A stretch of 33,343 nt of DNA, taken from assembly GCA_001820725.1 (NCBI GenBank), contig MHQR01000014.1, positions 1 to 33,343 of the forward strand, given 5' to 3'. The notes below the pieces were generated by a model. That model made no database searches and was not told where the DNA came from. It was given only the letters and a program-made list of their open reading frames with translations. The DNA is from Candidatus Sungbacteria bacterium RIFCSPLOWO2_01_FULL_54_21 (lineage in GTDB: Bacteria; Patescibacteriota; Minisyncoccia; Sungbacterales; HO2-52-23). Numbering within the stretch: the stretch's first letter is position 1; the number at the start of each line of letters is the position of its first letter. Made by a program: the position numbers and the translations under genes. Positions 8,677 through 14,982 of this stretch are shown one piece after another.

Positions 8677-8872
8677 ACCTTGTTTTCAGCAATTTCCACT
8701 GCCCAGTATCGCCGTGGAGGTGTTCGGCGCGCAGACGACGTATCTTTCTTATGAATGCGGGTTTTGAGACAAGGAGCGCATTCTCCAAAGCATCTTCGGC
8801 CGCAATAAACTGGCGTCCAGCTGCCAAGATATCTTGAAGCGCTTTTTTAGGTATCTGAATTGTGGTTGACAT
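8666..8872 (-). CDS. Antitoxin partner of the RelE-type toxin
   Basis: A 68-residue protein encoded immediately upstream of the toxin and overlapping it. It starts MSTTIQIPKKAL, a beta strand followed by a helix as seen in small RHH or RelB-like antitoxins, and ends in a charged tail that could bind the toxin. No specific family is recognised from sequence alone, so the call rests mainly on gene order and size. The promoter at 8879-8907 places the likely transcript start at or within a base or two of the ATG. Confidence 0.75.
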   Translation of the reverse strand: MSTTIQIPKKALQDILAAGRQFIAAEDALENALLVSKPAFIRKIRRLRAEHLHGDTGQWKLLKTRYGL

Positions 8873-8878
8873 AGTTCA

Positions 8879-8907
8879 AAGATAGAAGAAAATTGTCGCG
8901 TTGTCAA
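8879..8907 (-). promoter_or_regulatory. Sigma-70-type promoter of the toxin-antitoxin operon
   Basis: On the minus strand a perfect -35 TTGACA (8907-8902) is followed after 17 bp by TATCTT (8884-8879). The expected transcription start falls near 8872, the A of the antitoxin ATG, so the mRNA is probably leaderless. Confidence 0.75.
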
Positions 8908-9230
8908 TAATATGGGCATACTTGCATACGAAAAGAAAAATACCAGCAGGTCCGTATTAAATGATGGTACAAAACATATCCGCTCCTTTTCAAAGAACAA
9001 GTATCCTCAAGGAACATTGGCCATCGGGGGCTGTCCTCGGTGCCTCAATATCCCTGAAAATAAATAAACCCCTCGCTTGTGGCGAGGGGTTTATTTGATA
9101 GCAGAATTCGTGGTTATCTATGCCTACATATCAAATATGCGCCTTCGCCAGAAGGGTTCATCATCATAGCCATCATCATGTTTCTCTGGGCTCGTATATC
9201 CATAGGTTATCTCATGATAGCGGGGGCGGA
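8908..9230. other. Gene-free stretch between the TA operon and uvrB
   Basis: About 320 bp without a convincing gene. It holds the uvrB terminator hairpin at 9062-9096 and a CATCATCATagCCATCATCAT short repeat near 9160-9180. Nothing else is recognised. Confidence 0.6.
9062..9096 (-). terminator. Strong hairpin terminator downstream of uvrB
   Basis: Perfect 15-bp arms (AAATAAACCCCTCGC and its complement) surround a 5-base loop. The A/T ends of the arms give a U-rich tail on either strand, so it may act bidirectionally. It lies about 135 bp past the uvrB stop. Confidence 0.85.
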
Positions 9231-11300
9231 TTATTTGTCAAGCGACGGCTTGAGAGAAGCGTCACCTGTCAACTGTTTTATCCGGTCGCGCAGGCGCGCG
9301 GCCAGCTCAAAGTCCATGTGTTTCGCGGCTTTTTTCATTTCGCGCTCAAGCGATTTCACTATGTCGGCAGTATGACCCTCCGGCAAAGGGAGAGGGTCGT
9401 CCTTTTTCGCTGTTTCTAATATAGAATCGCGAATTGTCTTTTGAATCTGCAGGGGCGTGATGCCGTACTCTTTATTATAGGTACGCTGAATGTTCCTGCG
9501 CCGGTCGGTTTCCCGCATCGCGGCATGCATGGAACGCGTCACAGTGTCTCCGTACAACACAACCGTGCCGCTGGTGTGGCGCGCGGCGCGCCCGATAATC
9601 TGAAGCAGAGTTGTCTCATTGCGCAAAAACCCTTCTTTGTCCGCGTCGAGGATGGCGATGAAGGAAACCTCGGGAAGGTCCAGGCCTTCGCGCAGGAGGT
9701 TGATGCCAACGATCACGTCGTGCTCGCCTTGGCGCAGTTTTTTCAAAATGCCCGGGCGCTCAAGCGTCTTGATGTCCGCGTGCAGATATTCCGCATTGAT
9801 GCCTGCCTCGGTCAGATATTCGGCAATGTCTTCGGCAAGCCGCTTGGTGAGAGCCAGCACGAGTGAGCGCTCGCCCCGTTTGCTCCGTGCTTTTATTTCC
9901 CTGATAATGTCCTGGACTTGATTTCTTGTCGGACGCACTTCAATCTCCGGATCCAGAATACCCGTGGGGCGGATGACTTGTTGGACAATAAACGAGGTAG
10001 AAGCGGGTAGGTTGTAGTTTGTAGGATCTTGGTTGCGGCTTTTCTCCAACTCATATATCGCAGGCGTGGCCGATACATAGATCACTTGGCTGGTGCGCTG
10101 GTTGAATTCGGTGAACGTAAGCGGGCGGTTGTCTACGGCAGAGGGAAGCCGAAAACCATAATTCACAAGCACATCTTTGCGCGCGCGGTCGCCGCGCTCC
10201 ATGCCGCGTATCTGCGGCAGGGTTGCGTGCGATTCGTCAACACATATCAAAAAATCATTACCGTAGGCATAGCGGAAATAATCAACGAGCGTGTGCGGCG
10301 GCGTGCCTGCCTCACGGAAATCCAATTGGCGCGAATAATTTTCAATGCCGTTTACGTAGCCGGTCGCGCGCAACATTTCCATGTCATATTCGGTGCGCTG
10401 TTTGATGCGCGCCGCTTCCAATACTTTGTCCTGCCGTTTGAACAAGGCCAACTGCTCTGCCAGCTCGCCTTTGATATTGGCAATCGCCACATCAAGCTTG
10501 TCCTGCGGGGTCACGAAATGCTTGGCTGGGAAAAGGCGCACGGATGAGAGCTTGTATGCTGTAGCTTGTAGGTTGTAGGACTTGACGGAGCGGCGGTCAA
10601 TGGCAACGACTTTGTTTTTTTCAAAAGCGATGGAAATGATTTCTTCTCCAGACGGCACGTGTATTTCTACGGTATTTTCGCGCGTGCGGAAGTGTCCTTG
10701 CCGCGGGTCAACCGGGTTGCGGGTGTATCGCAAAGCAATCAATCGTGCCATCAGCGCTTTCTGGCCCAACGGCTGGCCCACGCGCACGTTCATTGAGATG
10801 GCGGCATATGCTTCCGGACTGCCCACGCCGTAGATACACGACACGGACGCGACAATGATTGTGTCTTTGCGCGTGAGGAGGGAAGCCGTAGACGCATGCC
10901 GCAAGCCGTCGATCATTTCATTGATCTTGGCGTCCTTTTCAATATACGTGTCTGTCTGGGGGATGTAGGCCTCGGGCTGATAGTAATCATAGTAAGAAAC
11001 AAAGTAGTGCACGGCGTTGTCGGGAAAAAATTCACTGAATTCTTGATAAAGCTGGCCTGCGAGTGTTTTGTTGTGGGAAATGACGAGCGTCGGTTTCTGG
11101 ATTTTTTCAATGACATTGGCCATAGTAAACGTCTTGCCCGATCCCGTGACGCCCAACAGCGTCTGGTGCGTTACGCCCGCGTCCAGATTTTTTGTGAGCG
11201 CAGTAATAGCCGCCGGCTGGTCGCCAGTGGGGGAGAACGGGCTTTCCAGCCGGAATCTCTGCGTGTCGTTTGACGGAATCATCCTGGCATGGTATCCCAT
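9231..11300 (-). CDS. uvrB: UvrABC excinuclease subunit B
   Basis: UvrB is the damage-verifying helicase-like subunit of nucleotide excision repair. At 689 residues it is a little longer than E. coli UvrB. Motifs in order: Walker A GVTGSGKTFTMANV near residue 50, the beta-hairpin region YYDYYQPEAYIP near 103, DESHATLPQIRGM near 360, SATPA near 411, REGLDLPEVS near 535, QIIGRAARH near 565 and the UVR motif MKKAAKHMDFELAARLRDRI near the end. The extra length comes partly from two low-complexity inserts (residues about 240-252 and 422-436) encoded by heptanucleotide repeats. The Met at 11282 is an alternative start. The 3' end contains one copy of the 79-bp repeat, so the present last 14 residues may not be the ancestral terminus. 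Confidence 0.95.
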   Translation of the reverse strand: MGYHARMIPSNDTQRFRLESPFSPTGDQPAAITALTKNLDAGVTHQTLLGVTGSGKTFTMANVIEKIQKPTLVISHNKTLAGQLYQEFSEFFPDNAVHYFVSYYDYYQPEAYIPQTDTYIEKDAKINEMIDGLRHASTASLLTRKDTIIVASVSCIYGVGSPEAYAAISMNVRVGQPLGQKALMARLIALRYTRNPVDPRQGHFRTRENTVEIHVPSGEEIISIAFEKNKVVAIDRRSVKSYNLQATAYKLSSVRLFPAKHFVTPQDKLDVAIANIKGELAEQLALFKRQDKVLEAARIKQRTEYDMEMLRATGYVNGIENYSRQLDFREAGTPPHTLVDYFRYAYGNDFLICVDESHATLPQIRGMERGDRARKDVLVNYGFRLPSAVDNRPLTFTEFNQRTSQVIYVSATPAIYELEKSRNQDPTNYNLPASTSFIVQQVIRPTGILDPEIEVRPTRNQVQDIIREIKARSKRGERSLVLALTKRLAEDIAEYLTEAGINAEYLHADIKTLERPGILKKLRQGEHDVIVGINLLREGLDLPEVSFIAILDADKEGFLRNETTLLQIIGRAARHTSGTVVLYGDTVTRSMHAAMRETDRRRNIQRTYNKEYGITPLQIQKTIRDSILETAKKDDPLPLPEGHTADIVKSLEREMKKAAKHMDFELAARLRDRIKQLTGDASLKPSLDK
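9274..9352. repeat. 79-bp direct repeat, copy B (within uvrB)
   Basis: Identical to 8316-8394. It encodes the UVR motif at the C-terminus of UvrB. Confidence 0.95.
10009..10025 (-). repeat. Heptanucleotide tract inside uvrB, site B
   Basis: On the coding (minus) strand the sequence runs in 7-base steps of the type CTACAAN (about 2.4 units). It encodes part of a loop (PTNYNLPAS) between the SATP motif and the conserved VIRPTGILDPE block, where UvrB proteins normally have only a few residues. Confidence 0.65.
10549..10579 (-). repeat. Heptanucleotide tandem repeat inside uvrB, site A
   Basis: Four degenerate 7-base units on the coding strand (ACAACCT, ACAAGCT, ACAGCAT, ACAAGCT) encode YNLQATAYKL in domain 2 of UvrB, just before the conserved RLFPAKHFVTP block. 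Confidence 0.8.
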
Positions 11301-11364
11301 ACTCCATGAGCCGGCAAGCGCTGGCTAAAGACAATAAGTTCCCTGTTTCTTACAGGAGTAGCAT

Positions 11365-11490
11365 ATGGTAGCGACAATGGCTCTTTTATACGGCGTCATG
11401 ATCGTTGGCGCACTATGCACGATACCGTATCTTGCGCGGTACGAACGGCGTGTATCCCGCCGCGGCCGCCTCTGGCCGCGGGTTATTTAA
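11365..11490 (+). CDS. Tiny membrane protein (41 residues)
   Basis: An ATG with a perfectly placed AGGAG Shine-Dalgarno (6-base spacing) opens a 41-residue frame: MVATMALLYGVMIVGALC is hydrophobic enough for one membrane segment, followed by an Arg-rich tail (YERRVSRRGRLWPR) that should stay cytoplasmic. The stop is followed at once by GGAGG for the next tiny gene. A 5-bp hairpin (CCTGT, loop, ACAGG at 11342-11356) could cover the Shine-Dalgarno. The function is unknown. Confidence 0.65.
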   Translation: MVATMALLYGVMIVGALCTIPYLARYERRVSRRGRLWPRVI

Positions 11491-11499
11491 GGAGGCATG

Positions 11500-11679
11500 A
11501 TGTCGGTTTTGAGCATACTTCTGCTCGTAGGGTCTGTGATACTTTTGCTGATAATTGGTGGAGCGATTCTTTTTCCGCCGGGCATTGGCAGGAACGACGG
11601 CAGGTGCGGCGAGGACATAAAGGTCTCAAAAGCGCGCTTGTCGCGTATTCGTTCCGGCTGGATTGACGCCAGCTTCTGA
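11500..11679 (+). CDS. Tiny membrane protein (59 residues)
   Basis: This frame begins 9 bases after the preceding tiny gene, with AAGGAGG overlapping that gene's stop. The ATG at 11500 has better spacing (4 bases) than the ATG at 11497. The product has one strong transmembrane helix (SVLSILLLVGSVILLLIIGG) and a short charged tail with a single Cys. It forms a two-gene unit with the 41-residue gene and ends before a terminator at 11715. No family is recognised. Confidence 0.65.
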   Translation: MSVLSILLLVGSVILLLIIGGAILFPPGIGRNDGRCGEDIKVSKARLSRIRSGWIDASF

Positions 11680-11714
11680 TTTGTTCCTTCGGCATCTCGC
11701 ATAGTATCTTCATC

Positions 11715-11739
11715 GGCCTTTTGAACAAAAGGCCTTTTT
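11715..11739 (+). terminator. Rho-independent terminator of the tiny membrane-protein operon
   Basis: GGCCTTTTG and CAAAAGGCC arms, 2-base apparent loop (effectively 4 bases), followed by TTTTTC. It separates the tiny genes from ruvA, which starts 16 bases later. Confidence 0.85.
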
Positions 11740-11755
11740 CCTTTACTGTAGCAGT

Positions 11756-12337
11756 ATGATTTCGTTTCTTGAGGGGATCGTGCTGATGGCCGGAGAAAAA
11801 TTCGTCGTCGTGGGTGTCAGTGGTATTGGCTATAAAGTATTTGCCGGGACGGACACCCTTGCAAAAATGCCCGCGCGCGGCAATCCGGTCAAACTCTGGA
11901 CGCATGACCATGTGCGGGAAGACGCGCGGGAATTATACGGCTTTGCGCATTATGCGGAACTCGTGCTTTTTGAAATGCTGATTTCGATTTCCGGCATCGG
12001 GCCCAAAGGCGCTTTGGGAATTCTCGGCGTGGCACCCGTGGACACGCTGAAAAAGGCAATTGCCGCAGGGGACACGTCGTATCTGACGCGCGTATCTGGT
12101 ATCGGCAAGAAAATCGCGGAGAAAGTCGTCCTTGAGCTGAAAGACAAAATGGCCGGGCGCGGCGTGACGATAGAAGCGCCGGAATTGAAAGCCGAAGCCG
12201 AGGCGCTGGACGCGCTCGAGGCCTTGGGATATTCACAGCGAGAAGCGCGTGATGCGTTGACGCAGGTACCTGCCGATCTGACGCGCCTGGAAGAGCGGGT
12301 GCAATACGCACTCCGCCGTATGGGCGAGAAAAAATGA
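11756..12337 (+). CDS. ruvA: Holliday junction branch-migration protein RuvA
   Basis: RuvA binds four-way DNA junctions and loads the RuvB motor. The 193-residue protein has the OB-fold start (MISFLEGIVLMAGEKFVVVGVSGIGYKV), two helix-hairpin-helix motifs (ISGIGPKGALGIL near residue 79 and VSGIGKKIAEKVVLELKDK near 114) and the C-terminal RuvB-interacting domain (EALGYSQREARDAL). No Shine-Dalgarno is visible. Its stop overlaps the next start as ATGA. ruvB and ruvC are not in the window. Confidence 0.95.
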   Translation: MISFLEGIVLMAGEKFVVVGVSGIGYKVFAGTDTLAKMPARGNPVKLWTHDHVREDARELYGFAHYAELVLFEMLISISGIGPKGALGILGVAPVDTLKKAIAAGDTSYLTRVSGIGKKIAEKVVLELKDKMAGRGVTIEAPELKAEAEALDALEALGYSQREARDALTQVPADLTRLEERVQYALRRMGEKK

Positions 12338-13236
12338 CTTCTGCACACTCGTTTTTGCAGTCCTCGGCATGGGAGGACTTCCAACACGCGCTGGGGCGCA
12401 AAACATGGCGTGTTGCGGGTGTCCTCGTCATCCGCCATGATCTGCCGATGGGACTTCATTATCTTTACGCGCCGCATCCGGTGATTCATGGGGACCTTTT
12501 CAGCGAGATGCGTGCGATTGCCGCGGCTGAAAAAAGCGTGTTCTTGAAAATCGATCCGCTCGTTTCTCTACAACCTACAACCTACAAGCTACAAGCTAGT
12601 ATCTCGCTTCAGCCGCGCGAGACAATCGTTATTGATCTGACGCAAGCGGAGGAAATACTGCTTTCGGGCATGCACGAGAAGACACGCTATAATATACGGC
12701 TCGCGGAGCGCAAGGGCGTAGCGGTAAAAAATTATTGGTTTCCGGTGGCGGATGCCGACTTCGCAGCATTTTGGCGGCTCATGCAGGAGACGGCAGAGCG
12801 CGACAGATTTCACGCGCACCCGAAAGAGCATTATAAAAAATTGCTTGACGCTCATACGGATGATTTTTCCAACGAGTTATTTCTTGCCGAGTATCAGGGT
12901 ATGGTGATTGCCGCCGCAATAGTAAACTTCTATCACTATAGAGGCGAAACCTCTATAGTGAAGACGGCGACCTATCTGCACGGCGCGTCTGGGAGCGAGC
13001 ATCGCGGCGTCATGGCGCCGCATCTGCTCCACTGGCGCATCATGCAGGAAGCCGTACGGCGGGGATGTGGCTCGTATGACTTGTGGGGCGCGGACGCCGT
13101 GCGCTGGCCTGGACTCACGCGCTTTAAGACGGGATTCGGCGGCGCCACCCTTGTCCATCCAGCATCATCTGATATGATATACCGCGCCGGCTGGTATCGC
13201 GCCTATTCGTCATGGAAACGCTTTTTCGGAAAATAA
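12334..13236 (+). CDS. FemAB-family peptidyltransferase (peptidoglycan interpeptide bridge)
   Basis: FemAB/FemX enzymes add amino acids from aminoacyl-tRNA to the peptidoglycan stem peptide. The 300-residue protein has the family pattern: FLQSSAWEDFQHALGRKTWRV at the start, GMHEKTRYNIRLAERKGV near residue 110, a GNAT-like core, and YLHGASGSEHRGVMAPHLLHW near 213 followed by YDLWGAD. Coupling by ATGA to ruvA and a 25-bp overlap with the MurE-like gene place it in a cell-wall cluster. Two unusual inserts are visible: a heptanucleotide repeat (LQPTTYKLQAS) and a perfect palindrome encoding YRGETSIV just before the TATYLHG block. Which amino acid it transfers cannot be told. Confidence 0.88.
   Translation: MTSAHSFLQSSAWEDFQHALGRKTWRVAGVLVIRHDLPMGLHYLYAPHPVIHGDLFSEMRAIAAAEKSVFLKIDPLVSLQPTTYKLQASISLQPRETIVIDLTQAEEILLSGMHEKTRYNIRLAERKGVAVKNYWFPVADADFAAFWRLMQETAERDRFHAHPKEHYKKLLDAHTDDFSNELFLAEYQGMVIAAAIVNFYHYRGETSIVKTATYLHGASGSEHRGVMAPHLLHWRIMQEAVRRGCGSYDLWGADAVRWPGLTRFKTGFGGATLVHPASSDMIYRAGWYRAYSSWKRFFGK
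12568..12598 (+). repeat. Heptanucleotide tandem repeat inside the femAB-like gene
   Basis: Four units of CTACAAC/CTACAAG plus a partial unit, exact in period and on the coding strand, encode LQPTTYKLQAS. The flanking sequence (IDPLVS before, ETIVIDL after) is normal FemAB. Confidence 0.9.
12933..12961. repeat. Perfect palindrome inside the femAB-like gene
   Basis: Twelve-base perfect arms (TCACTATAGAGG and CCTCTATAGTGA) with a 5-base loop CGAAA. It encodes about 8-10 residues (HYRGETSIVK) where related proteins run almost directly from NFY to TATYLHG, so it looks like an in-frame insert. Confidence 0.85.
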
Positions 13237-14546
13237 AAACATTATTGCCGCGTCCGGTGTTCCGGCTTTTGCAAAAGCCCTACCACTTCCTGCTCGCGTA
13301 TGCGGCGGCGGTGATATATTGGTTTCCCGGCAGAAATCTCACGGTGATCGGCGTAACCGGCACCAAAGGCAAGACCACAGTCGTAGCCCTCGTACATGAA
13401 GTGCTGTCCGCGTCCGATATGCCGGTTATGTCGGCGTCATCGTTGCGATTTCGCATCGGCGCCATTGAAACGCAAAACACCCTGAAGATGACCATGCCCG
13501 GGCGATTCTTTATCCAGCGTCTTCTGCGCAGGGCCGTTACCGCAGGGTGCCGATATGCGGTCTTGGAAGTGACGAGCCAGGGTATTGCGCAATGCCGGCA
13601 TCGCGGCATTCCTTTTGCCGGAGCCGTGATGACCAATGTGGCTCCCGAACACATCGAATCGCATGGCGGCTTCGAGCCATACCTGCGCGCCAAGTTGGAT
13701 TTATTCTGGCGCCTGCCCAGGAAGGGCGCTGCCATCATCAATCGCGATGACCCGCAATGGCGCAGGTTCTCCGCGGCCACGTCGGCGCACAAGATTTTTT
13801 ATGGAAAAGACGGAATCACGATCGGCGGAAAGCAGTGGAAGATAACGGATGTCGCGATAGAGAAAGACGGCATGATGTTTTCCATAGCAGGAGTTGCGGT
13901 GCGCTCTGCCCTCCTCGGCGCATTCAACTTTTCCAATGTGCTCGCCGCCGTGGCCGTCGGCTTGAGCCATAGCATTGCGCTGGAACGCATTGCGACAGCG
14001 ATTGCGCGCGTCACTGGCGTACCCGGGCGCATGGAATTCGTGGCGCGGGGTCCCGTGGCGGTTGTGGTGGATTACGCGCACACGCCGGATTCCCTGGAAG
14101 CGGTGTATGCATTTTTGAGCAAAAACGCAAAACGCAAAACAAAAAACGCAAAACTTATTTGCGTGCTGGGAGCCGCAGGCGGGGGGCGGGACATGTGGAA
14201 ACGCCTCGCGTTCGGGAAGATCGCCGCGAAATACTGCGATGAGATTATCCTGACAAACGAAGACCCGTATGATGAAGATCCGATGATGATACTCGCAGAC
14301 ATAGAAACGGGTATTCCTACAAACTCCAAACAACAAACTGCTGCTCTTCGGACCATTCTCGACCGAGGCGAGGCAATCAAGACGGCGCTCGGCTCTGCTC
14401 GCTCGGGAGACACCGTGGTCATCACGGGAAAAGGCGCGGAGCCCTGGATTATGGGCCCGCAAGGGAGTAAACTGCCGTGGGATGATCGGGCGGTCGCGCG
14501 CGAGGCGCTGGATTGTCGGGCATCTATCACCCCCATACCATCATGA
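13212..14546 (+). CDS. MurE-like Mur ligase (UDP-MurNAc-peptide synthetase)
   Basis: Mur ligases add amino acids to the UDP-MurNAc peptide in peptidoglycan synthesis. The 444-residue protein lacks the usual MurE N-terminal substrate domain; it starts with a hydrophobic segment (LLAYAAAVIYWFPG) and reaches the P-loop GVTGTKGKTTVV by residue 47. Other motifs are EVTSQGIAQCR near 119, NVAPEHIESHGG near 141, VVDYAHTPDSLEAVY near 286 and TNEDPYDEDP near 352, the last replacing the DNPR motif of diaminopimelate-adding MurE. The amino acid added is therefore uncertain. Two low-complexity tracts (KNAKRKTKNAK, PTNSKQQTAA) come from heptanucleotide repeats in loop positions. It overlaps femAB by 25 bp and the next gene by ATGA. 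Confidence 0.85.
   Translation: METLFRKIKTLLPRPVFRLLQKPYHFLLAYAAAVIYWFPGRNLTVIGVTGTKGKTTVVALVHEVLSASDMPVMSASSLRFRIGAIETQNTLKMTMPGRFFIQRLLRRAVTAGCRYAVLEVTSQGIAQCRHRGIPFAGAVMTNVAPEHIESHGGFEPYLRAKLDLFWRLPRKGAAIINRDDPQWRRFSAATSAHKIFYGKDGITIGGKQWKITDVAIEKDGMMFSIAGVAVRSALLGAFNFSNVLAAVAVGLSHSIALERIATAIARVTGVPGRMEFVARGPVAVVVDYAHTPDSLEAVYAFLSKNAKRKTKNAKLICVLGAAGGGRDMWKRLAFGKIAAKYCDEIILTNEDPYDEDPMMILADIETGIPTNSKQQTAALRTILDRGEAIKTALGSARSGDTVVITGKGAEPWIMGPQGSKLPWDDRAVAREALDCRASITPIPS
14122..14156 (+). repeat. Heptanucleotide tandem repeat inside the MurE-like gene, site A
   Basis: Five units in strict 7-base register, mostly AAAACGC, on the coding strand. They encode KNAKRKTKNAK between DSLEAVYAFL and LICVLGAAGGG. 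Confidence 0.85.
14317..14344 (+). repeat. Heptanucleotide tract inside the MurE-like gene, site B
   Basis: Units CTACAAA, CTCCAAA, CAACAAA and a diverged CTGCTGC in 7-base register encode PTNSKQQTAA in a loop before the conserved DRGEAI block. Confidence 0.7.
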
Positions 14547-14980
14547 AAGCGAAACAGTATCAGGAATTTGAAATAGTGCCGCAAGACGAGCATACGCATC
14601 TCCGTGTCCGGGGAAGCACCGTCCAGGATCTTTTTCGCAATACTCTGGCAGGCATGGCGGCTTTTTTGTCGCCCGATGCCGCAACGTCGCCGACACAAGG
14701 GAGAAAGATAACGCAGGAAATCATGGTGCGTGCCGTTGACATCTCCTCGCTCCTCGTAGAATTTATTTCCCGGGTCCTTGCCGAGCAGGAAGCGCGCGGC
14801 GCCGTGTTTACCCAAAGCGCGTTCCGCACATTCGGCGACAATTTTCTTGACGCCGATATCACGGGGATACGCGTGGAAGAGCCGGCCGCGGAAATACGCG
14901 CCGTGTCGTATGCCGATGTGGACATAAAGAAGAATCCAGACACGGGCATGTTTGAAACTACTCTAGTGTTTGAGACATAA
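14543..14980 (+). CDS. Archease-like protein
   Basis: Archease activates the RNA ligase RtcB and shares a compact alpha/beta fold. The start at 14543 (MKAKQYQEFEIV) is chosen because it forms an ATGA overlap with the MurE-like stop; an upstream in-frame Met at 14513 would add 10 residues. The 145-residue protein keeps the layout of the family: FEIVPQDEHTHLRVRG at the N-terminus, DISSLLVEFISRVLAE in the middle and IRAVSYADVDI near the end. The usual HTAD metal motif and the C-terminal acidic residue are not conserved. No rtcB is seen in the window. The family assignment is fairly good, but activity is doubtful. Confidence 0.7.
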   Translation: MKAKQYQEFEIVPQDEHTHLRVRGSTVQDLFRNTLAGMAAFLSPDAATSPTQGRKITQEIMVRAVDISSLLVEFISRVLAEQEARGAVFTQSAFRTFGDNFLDADITGIRVEEPAAEIRAVSYADVDIKKNPDTGMFETTLVFET

Positions 14981-14982
14981 CA

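Noticed and set aside
10029-10547. 172-residue plus-strand open frame
   Set aside because: Shadow of uvrB.
14122-14156. Possible CRISPR-like array
   Set aside because: Units are 7 bp without spacers and lie inside a gene; no cas genes are visible.
13701-14462. 253-residue minus-strand open frame
   Set aside because: Shadow of the MurE-like gene.
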